From NCBI GenBank assembly GCA_050633265.1, contig JBOEGE010000002.1, positions 186,001 through 250,000 on the forward strand: 64,000 nt of DNA, read 5' to 3'. How positions within the stretch are numbered: position 1 is the stretch's first letter; the number at the start of each line of letters is the position of its first letter. Below, one piece after another: positions 7,919-15,939 of this stretch. The stretch comes from JBLHZY01 sp050633265. GTDB lineage: Bacteria > Pseudomonadota > Alphaproteobacteria > Rhodobacterales > Rhodobacteraceae. The notes under the pieces were generated by a model, which saw only the letters and a list, made by a program, of their open reading frames with translations, did not search any database and was not told where the DNA came from. The translations under genes and the position numbers were made by a program.

Positions 7919-7957
7919 AAAAAGCCCGGCAAAGGATCTCTCCCCGCCCGGCTTTTT
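7919..7957 (-). terminator. Terminator downstream of the J-domain gene
   Basis: AAAAAGCCCGGC and GCCCGGCTTTTT pair with one central mismatch around a 15-nt loop and have T/A runs on both sides, so the hairpin could work in either direction. It lies 62 bp past the J-domain stop on the minus strand and before the barrel start. Confidence 0.6.
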
Positions 7958-7973
7958 CTTGGTCTAAATACTC
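7950..7973 (-). repeat. Single arm of the interspersed repeat, copy 3
   Basis: Read on the minus strand this is GAGTATTT, then A-G-A, then CCAAGAAAAAGCC, the same arm as in copies 1 and 2. No partner arm is present. Its A/T run is shared with the terminator hairpin ending at 7957. Confidence 0.65.
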
Positions 7974-8018
7974 AAATGCGCCCCGCTTCACCCGCGCGCC
8001 ACATCCAAGGCAAGAGCG

Positions 8019-8648
8019 CTACTTAAACCAGCGGCTCTCTTTGATCTGCTCCCAAGCCCAAACAACCTCCTGAAGCTGCTCTTCATGGCTGCGATCGCCG
8101 CCATTCATATCCGGGTGCAGCACTTTAATCAGCGATTTATATTGCTTGCGCACCTCGGCCTTGTTCCAATGATCCTTGGCCTCAAGAATATCCACGGCTT
8201 TGCGCTCGGTCGCGGGCAATTTGCGCGTTCCAGTTACGGATTTCCCGGGGTTTTGCGTCGCATTGCCGCCCAAAACCTGATGGGGATCATCAATACCAAG
8301 CCGCGACCAGGCGCGCGCCTCATCGCCGGGCTTGCGCATCGGTTTGGTGGGCCGATCGCCAACGCGGCTCGCGGCCATCTGGGCTTCCATCTCGGCCTCG
8401 GTGGTGCCGTTGAAGAAATTCCATTTGAGATTGTATTCGCGCACATGCTCTTTGCAGAACCATTTGTAATCATCCAGAACGTCTGGCGATTTTGGCGCGC
8501 GGTATTGGCCTTGCTCTGAACAGCCATCGTGCTCGCATTCGCGGGTCGAGGTTTCAAAGGCGCCAGACATGCCGCGGCGGCCGCGTGTGCGCTTCTTTTT
8601 ATCAGCCGACACGGAGATGTCGAATCCGAAGGGATCGTTCTTATTCAT
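8019..8648 (-). CDS. J-domain protein with N-terminal Cys/His site
   Basis: In this 209-residue protein the N-terminal half has C38, C43, C65 and H68 in a zinc-site-like arrangement (CEHDGC, then FCKEH). The C-terminal 60 residues form a DnaJ domain with the HPD motif at 178-180 (VLHPDMNGGDRS), so it should stimulate an Hsp70 ATPase. The Gly/Phe and substrate-binding regions of classical DnaJ are missing. In Rhodobacterales this gene commonly lies between bolA and cobS; here it is divergent from bolA but separated from cobS by about 5 kb of other genes. Confidence 0.88.
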   Translation of the reverse strand: MNKNDPFGFDISVSADKKKRTRGRRGMSGAFETSTRECEHDGCSEQGQYRAPKSPDVLDDYKWFCKEHVREYNLKWNFFNGTTEAEMEAQMAASRVGDRPTKPMRKPGDEARAWSRLGIDDPHQVLGGNATQNPGKSVTGTRKLPATERKAVDILEAKDHWNKAEVRKQYKSLIKVLHPDMNGGDRSHEEQLQEVVWAWEQIKESRWFK

Positions 8649-8722
8649 GGTCTGCCCTCTTTTCGACTCGGGCCTGAGAGTTTAGACCACTGGCACAGAA
8701 GTGAAAGAGGGTGTGGGCAGAA

Positions 8723-8980
8723 ATGGGCGTTAAAGATGAGATAATCAGCGCATTAGAGGCGGCTTTTCGCCCAACAGCGCTGGAAGTGGTCGATGATAGC
8801 GAAAGCCATCGCGGCCACGGCGGCTATCGCGAAGGCGGCGAGAGCCACTTTAACGTGATGATCCGCGCCGCCCATTTCGCCCCCCTAAGCCGCATCGCGC
8901 GCCATCGGGCTGTTCATGCCGCTTTGGGCGCGGATTTGGTCGGGCGTATTCACGCGCTCGCTCTGGATATTGATGGCTAA
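8723..8980 (+). CDS. bolA: BolA family protein
   Basis: The 85-residue protein matches BolA over its full length: an N-terminal helix, VVDDSESHRGHGG, then GESHFNVMI and the late HRAVHAAL with LVGRIHALAL. The conserved His residues are candidate Fe-S/glutaredoxin ligands; BolA proteins work with monothiol glutaredoxins in iron-sulfur handling. The ATG at 8723 follows GAGGG by about 12 nt; a GTG at 8711 is an alternative. It is divergent from the J-domain gene with 74 bp between the starts. Confidence 0.92.
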   Translation: MGVKDEIISALEAAFRPTALEVVDDSESHRGHGGYREGGESHFNVMIRAAHFAPLSRIARHRAVHAALGADLVGRIHALALDIDG

Positions 8981-9001
8981 GGCAAAGAGCCGGCGCGCGG
9001 A

Positions 9002-9439
9002 TTAATGCGCTGTCGGCTCTTCTTCTTTGGGGGCAGAGGCTTCTAGCTCGCTGAGGATTTCATCGAGCTGCTCGTCTGGGATCAAATCGGCCGCGGATAC
9101 AGCCGCAGCCGGGGCAACCGCCGCCGCAGCTACAACAGGCGCCACAACAGGCGCCGCAACAACCGGGTCAGCAGCAACAGGCGCATGCGCAGAGCGTGCC
9201 GCCTGAGTTTCACGGCGAAACACCAGCATATTTTGATAAACGGTGGTGCGCGAGGCAAGGCCAGAGCGCTCTTCGGCGGGCAATGTATCGGTGCGCTGAT
9301 ATTCCCAGCCAAGGGCAGCATTCTCATTCATCAACTGCTCAAGCGCATGCGCAAAACGCCCATCTGCCCCCTTAACCCCTTTACCACGCTGGCCTTTTTT
9401 CGGCGCAGGCACCACTTTATATTCAAACCGCTGCATCAC
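9002..9439 (-). CDS. DUF4177 domain protein
   Basis: The first 75 residues of this 145-residue protein (MMQRFEYKVVPAPKKG to TVYQNMLVFRRE, with ENAALGWEYQRTDTLP) match the DUF4177 fold. A low-complexity Ala/Val/Pro stretch follows (about 85-115), then an acidic tail (DEQLDEILSELEASAP). The function of the domain is unknown. It stands alone between bolA, with which it converges, and gatB, which lies upstream on the same strand 89 bp away. Confidence 0.75.
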   Translation of the reverse strand: MMQRFEYKVVPAPKKGQRGKGVKGADGRFAHALEQLMNENAALGWEYQRTDTLPAEERSGLASRTTVYQNMLVFRRETQAARSAHAPVAADPVVAAPVVAPVVAAAAVAPAAAVSAADLIPDEQLDEILSELEASAPKEEEPTAH

Positions 9440-9528
9440 TCACCCTTTTCCATAACGCACATCACCCCTGATCCGCAGATCAAACCGGGGCGCACCCTAG
9501 ACCAAACCCAGAGATTCGCCAAATAGCC

Positions 9529-11043
9529 TTACAGCCCAAGTTTCGCCGCGACCAATTCATTCACCGCCTTAGGATTGGCCTTGCCGCCCGTGGCCTTCAT
9601 CACTTGGCCAACAAACCAGCCCGCAAGTTTGGGATTGGCAAGCGCCTTGGCAACCTGATCCGGATTGGCCGCAATCACCGCGTCCACCGCCGCTTCAATC
9701 GCGCCCGTATCGGTCACCTGTTTCATGCCGCGCGCTTCAACGATTTCGGCTGGATCGCCGCCCTCAGTATAGACGATCTCAAACAGGTCTTTGGCGATCT
9801 TGCCGGAAATATCGCCAGAAGAGATCAGCTTCACAATCCCACCAAGCTGCGCAGAGGAAATCGGGCTCGCTTCGATCTCGGCGTCATCCTTTTTGAGGCG
9901 GCCAAACAGCTCGTTGATCACCCAATTGGCAGCCAGTTTGCCATCATTGCCCGCCGCGACCTGTTCAAAAAACCGCGCGTTCGCCGTATCGGCCGTCAGC
10001 ACGCCTGCATCATATTCCGAGAGGCCAAAATCGGCAACGAAGCGCGCTTTTTTGGCATCCGGCAGCTCGGGCAAACCCGCTTTGATATCGTCAACCCATG
10101 CCTGCTCGATCTCCAGCGGCAGCAGATCGGGGCAGGGGAAATAGCGATAATCATGCGCTTCTTCTTTGGAGCGCATCGAGCGGGTCTCGTTCTTATCCGC
10201 ATCATAAAGCCGGGTCTCTTGATCGACCTCGCCGCCATCCTCAACAATCGCAATCTGGCGGCGCGCCTCGTAATCAATCGCAAGCTGGATAAAGCGCATC
10301 GAGTTCATGTTCTTGATCTCGCAGCGCGTGCCAAGATGGCTAAAGTCTTGGGTTTCTTGGTATTTTTCATACTGCCCGGGGCGGCAAACCGAAACGTTCA
10401 CATCCGCGCGCATGCTGCCGCTTTGCATATTGCCATCGCAAGTCCCCAGATAGCGCAGGATTTGGCGGATTTTGGCAACATAAGCAGCGGCCTCTTCGGG
10501 CCCGCGAATATCGGGTTTTGAAACGATCTCCATCAAGGCCACGCCAGTACGGTTGAGATCGACAAAGGACATATTGGGATCCATATCGTGAATGGATTTG
10601 CCCGCGTCTTGTTCTAGGTGAATGCGCTCAATGCGCACGCGCCGCCCAATCCCGGGGCCCATATCAACGATCACTTCGCCCTCGCCCACGATGGGGTGAT
10701 AAAGCTGTGAGATTTGATAGCCTTGGGGCAGATCGGGATAGAAGTAATTCTTGCGATCAAAGGCGGAATAAAGATTGATATCGGCGTTCAGCCCAAGGCC
10801 CGTGCGCACAGCCTGCTCAACGCAATACTCGTTGATCACCGGCAGCATGCCCGGCATCGCCGCATCGACAAAAGCCACGTTGGAATTGGGCTCTGCGCCA
10901 AAGGTCGTCGAGGCGCCGGAAAAGAGCTTGGCGTTGGAGGAGACCTGCGCATGAATTTCCAGCCCGATCACCAATTCCCAATCATGTTTCGCACCGGCAA
11001 TTGTTTTGACGGGGGGCGTGGTGAATTCGAGATGGTCGAGCAT
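9529..11043 (-). CDS. gatB: Aspartyl/glutamyl-tRNA amidotransferase subunit B
   Basis: At 504 residues this is the standard GatB length. It has WELVIGLEIHAQV at the N-terminus, the GatB signature region around YFYPDLPQGYQISQLYHP, DLNRTGVALMEIVSKPD, and a C-terminal YqeY-like helical domain (about 350-504). GatCAB amidates Glu-tRNA(Gln) and/or Asp-tRNA(Asn). The ATG at 11043 is preceded by AGGAGCC; the open frame continues 28 codons further but without family similarity. gatA and gatC are not in this window. Confidence 0.96.
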   Translation of the reverse strand: MLDHLEFTTPPVKTIAGAKHDWELVIGLEIHAQVSSNAKLFSGASTTFGAEPNSNVAFVDAAMPGMLPVINEYCVEQAVRTGLGLNADINLYSAFDRKNYFYPDLPQGYQISQLYHPIVGEGEVIVDMGPGIGRRVRIERIHLEQDAGKSIHDMDPNMSFVDLNRTGVALMEIVSKPDIRGPEEAAAYVAKIRQILRYLGTCDGNMQSGSMRADVNVSVCRPGQYEKYQETQDFSHLGTRCEIKNMNSMRFIQLAIDYEARRQIAIVEDGGEVDQETRLYDADKNETRSMRSKEEAHDYRYFPCPDLLPLEIEQAWVDDIKAGLPELPDAKKARFVADFGLSEYDAGVLTADTANARFFEQVAAGNDGKLAANWVINELFGRLKKDDAEIEASPISSAQLGGIVKLISSGDISGKIAKDLFEIVYTEGGDPAEIVEARGMKQVTDTGAIEAAVDAVIAANPDQVAKALANPKLAGWFVGQVMKATGGKANPKAVNELVAAKLGL

Positions 11044-11255
11044 GGCGCTGGCTCCTATGGATTGGCGTTTGAGGCGTTCTAGGGCAGGGCGCTTGCCGGA
11101 GCAAGGGGGGGCGGATTGTGCGGGCAATGGCTCTGGGCGCGCGGGCGCTCGGCCAAAGGGCGCTTAGCGGCGCACAGCCATATAGACAGGCCTTCCGTTT
11201 CGCGCCAATTTACCCGCGGCGCACAAGCGATGCGCTGTTATCAATGACGTGCAAC

Positions 11256-11870
11256 ATGATTGATTCTGCCCCTTTGCGCCGCTTCGGCGCGCTGCTTTGC
11301 CTTGCTGTTCTGCCCGCCGCTTGTGCCACAATCGGCCCAAAAGAGCCCCCCGCAACCCGCGCCACGATGCAATTGCTAGAGACCCGCTGGGATCACCGCC
11401 CAGAGGCCACGCGCTGGACCACCGCCACATTAAACGCGCTTGATACCCATGGGATCGCGCTGATCAACACGGTTCCCAAAGACGCGCCAACATGGTGCCC
11501 GGCCTATGCCACGGCCGATGAAGCAGGGCGCAAAGCCTTCTGGGTCGGGCTGCTTTCGGCGCTGGCCAAACACGAAAGCACATGGAACCCGGATGCGGTT
11601 GGTGGCGGCGGTAAATGGTTTGGCCTTGTGCAAATCGCGCCCGCAACGGCCCGCGGCTATGGCTGCCGGGCGACAAGCGGCGAGGCGCTCAAGACCGGCG
11701 CAGAAAACCTAAGCTGCGCGGTGCGTATTCTGGCCCATACGGTCCCGCGCGATGGGGTTGTTTCAGCGGGCGGCGGGGGCGTTGCAGCGGATTGGGGCCC
11801 GTTTCATTCGGCCAGCAAACGCCAAGATATGATCAGCTATATGCGCGCGCAGCCCTACTGCCAAAGCTAA
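11256..11870 (+). CDS. Lytic transglycosylase-like lipoprotein
   Basis: From the ATG at 11256 the protein has 204 residues. A lipoprotein signal ends in the lipobox LPAAC (Cys23). The domain that follows has the lysozyme-like pattern ALAKHESTWNP (catalytic Glu about 107) and GLVQIAPATARGYGC, as in SLT transglycosylases that cleave the glycan strands of peptidoglycan. Four or more Cys suggest disulfides. No ribosome site decides the start; an ATG at 11244 is equally possible, and the frame is open back to 11118. It is divergent from gatB. Confidence 0.75.
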   Translation: MIDSAPLRRFGALLCLAVLPAACATIGPKEPPATRATMQLLETRWDHRPEATRWTTATLNALDTHGIALINTVPKDAPTWCPAYATADEAGRKAFWVGLLSALAKHESTWNPDAVGGGGKWFGLVQIAPATARGYGCRATSGEALKTGAENLSCAVRILAHTVPRDGVVSAGGGGVAADWGPFHSASKRQDMISYMRAQPYCQS

Positions 11871-11949
11871 GGCCATTTTGCCAAGGCTCAGAGTGCGGCG
11901 CGAGACACGGCGCGTATTTGTGCACAGGCGGCGCAAGGCAAAAGGCGCG

Positions 11950-12477
11950 CTAAAGCCGCAAGTGGCGGCGGATATCTTCAAGCGCATCGCGCTGTGTGTC
12001 GTTCAATGCGCCTGAGCCTGCGGCCAGCGTGCCTTGGATCACCTGCATCAAAGCCTCCGCGTATTGCGCGCCAGAAAGCTTTTGCAACTTGCGCCCAAGC
12101 CGCGAGATCGCAGAGGAAGCCCCGCCGGATTGCCCCACAAGCCATTGGCCCAAAATCAGCATTTCCTCTGCTTCTGCTCTGTTAAGTTCAAAGGCATCGC
12201 GCAAAGCATTTTCCAGCCCTGCGCGCTCTTCTTGGGTGGGCAGGTCCGACAGCTGCATAAAGGCGCTGGCAAGCCCCGCCACAGCAAGGCGCGGGTCTTC
12301 AATCGATTCAACCGGGTGAACATTCGCTTGCCTGCGAAAGCCAAAGCGGCGCGCAGCGAGGCGCAGATCTTTGGCCCCTTCAATCAGATCGCCGGCCATA
12401 TGAGAGGCGTTGCGCGCCCGTTGCATCCAGAAATAAGCGCCGGCGAGAATGCCGATAAGAGCGATAATAAAAGGCAT
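11950..12477 (-). CDS. Membrane-anchored alpha-helical protein, unknown function
   Basis: This 175-residue protein has one N-terminal membrane helix (PFIIALIGILAGAYFWM) followed by a cytoplasmic helical region. The segment with LASAFMQLSDLPTQEERAGL and AEEMLILGQWLVGQSGG has the spacing of TerB-like domains, but I cannot assign it firmly. It is not obviously linked to its neighbours; the transglycosylase-like gene converges on it from the left and pepN lies upstream on the same strand. Confidence 0.6.
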   Translation of the reverse strand: MPFIIALIGILAGAYFWMQRARNASHMAGDLIEGAKDLRLAARRFGFRRQANVHPVESIEDPRLAVAGLASAFMQLSDLPTQEERAGLENALRDAFELNRAEAEEMLILGQWLVGQSGGASSAISRLGRKLQKLSGAQYAEALMQVIQGTLAAGSGALNDTQRDALEDIRRHLRL

Positions 12478-12565
12478 ACTGGTTCCAATTCACAGGTTTA
12501 AAAACCCAAATATGCCGCCAATTTGCTGGCAATCCAGTGGTTTAGACAAGATGCATTCAGATTAT

Positions 12566-12589
12566 TGGCGCAGCGTTGCCACTGCGCCA
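12566..12589 (-). terminator. Hairpin downstream of pepN
   Basis: TGGCGCAG and CTGCGCCA form a perfect 8-bp stem with an 8-nt loop, 10 bp past the pepN stop. There is no T-run, so it may be an mRNA 3'-end stabiliser rather than an intrinsic terminator. Confidence 0.35.
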
Positions 12590-12598
12590 TAGTCCGAT

Positions 12599-15151
12599 CT
12601 ATGCGCCCAAGATCCGGCTGACCATTTCCGTCGTGTCGCCAGAAAGCCCCTTGGTTGCAAGGATGCGCTCCAGCTCTTTTTGGATCAGCGCTTGGCGGGG
12701 CGCGTCATAGCGCTTCCATGTGGAAAAGGCCGAGCACATGCGCGCGGTGGTTTGCGGATTGATCGGATCGAGCCGGATCAGCCATTTCGCCAGCAGTTTG
12801 TAGCCCGCACCCGAAGCATGGTGAAAGCCCGCGTGATGGCCCGCCAAAGCGCCAAAGACGGCGCGAAAGCGGTTGGGGTTCTTCATGGTGAACTCTGGAT
12901 GCTCGGTGAGCGAGGCCGCAACTGCCGCCGCATCCTCAGGCTCCGCCGCGCCGACTTGCAGACCAAACCACTTATCCACCACAAGGCGATCATTGCGCCA
13001 CTGGGCAAAGAAGGCCTTGTTCTCGCGCGCGCCCGTCTGAGCATGGAGCAAAAGGCTTAGCGCGCCGATCTGCTGGGTCATATTATCGGCCGCAGCAAAC
13101 ATCGCGCGCGCTGCTTTGCCATCATCGCGCCGGGTGATCATGCTCAAAGCGCGCAACTGAAGACTGCGCATGCCCGCGGCGGCGGCATCCGGCGAAAACG
13201 GCCCCGGAAGGGTATTTTCAGTGTAAAGCTCTGCGGCAAGCGGCGCAAAGGCCTCGGCGCGCGTTTCGGCCAAGGTTTCAAACGCATCATGGATCGCTTG
13301 GGGATCGGGCGCATGGCCACGGGTCGCAAGCGCTTGGGCCACATCTTCATGGCCAAAGGGCGCCATAACAAGCGCGCGAAACGCCGGATCAAGGCTGCGG
13401 TCGCTCAAAACGGGGCGCAGCGCCTCCAAATAGGCCGGATCAACGGGCGCGCCTTTCAGAACCATCGCCACCAGCGTTTCCAACAGCAAATCGCGGCCCG
13501 CTTCCCATTTGTTAAACGGGTCCGTGTCATGGGCGAGCAAAAAGGCGCGCTCGGCATTGGTGACATCGCGCTCTAGGATCACAGGGGCGGAAAAGCCGCG
13601 CAGGATCGAGGGGATCGGCTTGCCGGAAAGCCCCTCAAAGGTAAAGCTCTCTTGGGGTTGGCTCATCTCAAGAATGCGGGTCTCAGCGACCTCATCCCCA
13701 TTCGCGCCAAGCAGACCAACAGCGATTGGGATCACCCGCGGCGCTTTGTCCGGCTGGCCCGGTGTTGGCGGGGTTTTCTGGGTGAAGCTCAGCGTATAGC
13801 GGCCATTCTCATAAGCTTCTTCAACGCTTAAGCGCGGCGTGCCCGCTTGGGAATACCACAGCTTGAACTGCGCCAAATCGCGCCCCGTTACATCCTCAAA
13901 CACCTGCAACCAATCCTCAATCGTCGCCGCATCGCCATCGTGGCGGGTAAAGTAGAGGTCGAGCGCCTTTGCATAGGCTTCATCGCCCACCAGCGTCTTG
14001 AGCATCCCGATCAGCTCTGCACCCTTTTCATAGACGGTCGCGGTATAAAAGTTGTTGATCTCAACAAAGCTTTCCGGGCGCACAGGATGGGCCAGCGGGC
14101 CGTTATCTTCGCGAAACTGGCGATCGCGCAGATCAACCACATCGCCAATCCGCTTTACCGCAGCCGAGCGCATATCCGAGGTAAATTGAGCATCGCGAAA
14201 GACGGTCAGCCCTTCTTTGAGGCAGAGCTGAAACCAATCGCGGCAAGTGATGCGATTGCCGGTCCAGTTGTGGAAATACTCATGCGCAATGATCGCCTCT
14301 ATGCGCTCAAAGTTGAAATCGGTCGAGGTTTCGGGCGAGGCCAGAACGCAAGAAGAGTTGAATATATTCAGCCCCTTATTCTCCATCGCGCCCATGTTGA
14401 AATCATCCACCGCAACGATATTGAAGATGTCGAGATCATATTCGCGCCCGTAAACATCCTCGTCCCATTTCATCGATCGCTTCAGCGCGCCCATGCCAAA
14501 TTCGCACTTATCCTCATCGCCTGGGCGCACATAGATATTAAGATCAACCTCGCGCCCCGACATGGTTGTGAACTTGTCCGGGTGGGCGATCAGATCACCC
14601 GCAACAAGCGCAAAAAGATACGCAGGCTTGGGCCATGGATCATGCCACTCGGCCCAGCCTTTGCCCCGCCCAACCGGATTGCCATTGGACAGCAGCACAG
14701 GCAGATCGCTCTCAATACGCACGGTAAAGACCGACATCACATCGGGGCGGTCGGGATAATAGGTGATCTTGCGAAAGCCCTCGGCCTCGCACTGGGTGCA
14801 GAACATCTCCGAGGAAAGATACAGCCCCTCAAGCGCGGTGTTGGTGGCCGGCGAAATGGCAACCTCGGCCTCCCAAAGAAACGGCGCGCTGGGCACATCA
14901 CAGGTGAGGCCCTTGTCGGTTACGGCGGGCGTGATCTCCTTGCCGTCTATAGCGGCCGAGATAAGATCAAGCTCTTCGCCATGCAGGAAAAATGGCGCAT
15001 CCGGATAGGCCGGATCGCGGCGAAACGCGATGCGCGACAAAACGCGGGTGCCGCGCGGGGCAAGGCGGAAGGTAAGCGAGACTTGATCCACGATGAAGCC
15101 AAAGGGCGTATAATCGGCAAGGTGGATCGTTTGAGGAGCTGCGTCTTTCAT
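12599..15151 (-). CDS. pepN: Aminopeptidase N (M1 family)
   Basis: This 850-residue zinc metallopeptidase has the GAMEN substrate-binding motif at about 254-258 and the HEYFH zinc site at 290-294, with the third ligand Glu at 313 (HExxH-x18-E). The N-terminal beta domain (LADYTPFGFIVDQVSL onward) and the long C-terminal helical domain fit the E. coli PepN subfamily. It removes N-terminal residues from peptides in the cytoplasm during protein turnover. The ATG at 15151 is preferred over the adjacent TTG at 15154. Confidence 0.96.
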   Translation of the reverse strand: MKDAAPQTIHLADYTPFGFIVDQVSLTFRLAPRGTRVLSRIAFRRDPAYPDAPFFLHGEELDLISAAIDGKEITPAVTDKGLTCDVPSAPFLWEAEVAISPATNTALEGLYLSSEMFCTQCEAEGFRKITYYPDRPDVMSVFTVRIESDLPVLLSNGNPVGRGKGWAEWHDPWPKPAYLFALVAGDLIAHPDKFTTMSGREVDLNIYVRPGDEDKCEFGMGALKRSMKWDEDVYGREYDLDIFNIVAVDDFNMGAMENKGLNIFNSSCVLASPETSTDFNFERIEAIIAHEYFHNWTGNRITCRDWFQLCLKEGLTVFRDAQFTSDMRSAAVKRIGDVVDLRDRQFREDNGPLAHPVRPESFVEINNFYTATVYEKGAELIGMLKTLVGDEAYAKALDLYFTRHDGDAATIEDWLQVFEDVTGRDLAQFKLWYSQAGTPRLSVEEAYENGRYTLSFTQKTPPTPGQPDKAPRVIPIAVGLLGANGDEVAETRILEMSQPQESFTFEGLSGKPIPSILRGFSAPVILERDVTNAERAFLLAHDTDPFNKWEAGRDLLLETLVAMVLKGAPVDPAYLEALRPVLSDRSLDPAFRALVMAPFGHEDVAQALATRGHAPDPQAIHDAFETLAETRAEAFAPLAAELYTENTLPGPFSPDAAAAGMRSLQLRALSMITRRDDGKAARAMFAAADNMTQQIGALSLLLHAQTGARENKAFFAQWRNDRLVVDKWFGLQVGAAEPEDAAAVAASLTEHPEFTMKNPNRFRAVFGALAGHHAGFHHASGAGYKLLAKWLIRLDPINPQTTARMCSAFSTWKRYDAPRQALIQKELERILATKGLSGDTTEMVSRILGA

Positions 15152-15269
15152 CAAGGGCCTTTCGGGCGAAGTGTTTGGCGCAGGGTAGGCGCAGCGGCCA
15201 AGCGCGGCAACCTAAAGTCGCACGGACAGAAGGCGCGGGCATAGGCGCGAAGATTAAGGCCAATGCGGC

Positions 15270-15719
15270 CTAAAGGCTGGCGGCAACCTCGGCCAATTGA
15301 TCCGTCATAATGCCCCAGCCCTCGTGAAAATTCATCTCAAGATGGCGCGCGACTTGCTCGGGCGAGCTGTGGCGCACAAGCGCATCATATTGCGTGCCTT
15401 CGGGATGATCTTTGAGCGTGATGATCGCGGCCATGAAGGGCGTAGGGTTTGGAATCCAGCCCGGCGCGAAATGATCGCTAAACACCAGCTTTTCGCCTTC
15501 AATCACCTCTAGGATCACGCCATTGTTGGGGAATTGATTGCCATCAACATGCATCTGCATCGAAAACGCTCCGCCCGCGCGCGGCTCTATCACCACATCC
15601 GTTACAAAATGCGGGCGCGGCACGAACCATTTCGCGATCAGCTCTGGCTGTGTCCATGCGGACCAAACAGAAGCGCGCGGGGCCGCGATAACGCGCGAGA
15701 GGGTAAGGTCATTGCTCAT
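15270..15719 (-). CDS. SRPBCC / AHSA1-type protein
   Basis: This 149-residue protein has the START-like hydrophobic-cavity fold of the activator-of-Hsp90-ATPase-1-like family: SRVIAAPRASVWSAWTQPEL at the start, the W-F-P motif (AKWFVPRP), a GEKLVFSDHF strand and the C-terminal helix HEGWGIMTDQLAEVA. Family members bind small hydrophobic ligands and their roles are mostly unknown. It lies alone between pepN (same strand, downstream) and the divergent glcB. Confidence 0.85.
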   Translation of the reverse strand: MSNDLTLSRVIAAPRASVWSAWTQPELIAKWFVPRPHFVTDVVIEPRAGGAFSMQMHVDGNQFPNNGVILEVIEGEKLVFSDHFAPGWIPNPTPFMAAIITLKDHPEGTQYDALVRHSSPEQVARHLEMNFHEGWGIMTDQLAEVAASL

Positions 15720-15844
15720 TTTGGCGCTCCAAATAAAGAAATGTTGCAGGCGAGGATGCGCCTGATTTGGGGCAAGCCGCCTTTGGGCAAAGAACTAGGC
15801 CATACCTGCGCACAGGGCAAGGAGTCTGATACGTCTGAGTTATT

Positions 15845-15869
15845 TTTTGGTAATATAAATTTACCAAAA
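15845..15869 (+). promoter_or_regulatory. Perfect palindrome upstream of glcB
   Basis: TTTTGGTAA-N7-TTACCAAAA is a perfect dyad with 9-bp arms, 70 bp before the glcB start in the AT-rich spacer. TGGT..ACCA half-sites are typical of GntR/FadR-family regulators (such as GlcC), but the regulator is not in this window. A weak promoter may follow (TTGTCT 15873-15878, TAGGTA 15896-15901, spacer 17), which would put the dyad just upstream of -35. Confidence 0.55.
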
Positions 15870-15939
15870 TGCTTGTCTGGTGCATGGCTATTCCTTAGGT
15901 ATGATCAACGGGATGAATCAGCACCAATAGGAGAGCGGT

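Noticed and set aside
13847..15244. 465-codon plus-strand frame opposite pepN
   Set aside because: It mirrors the strongly conserved pepN coding sequence; the translation is Ile/Arg/His-rich without any motif.
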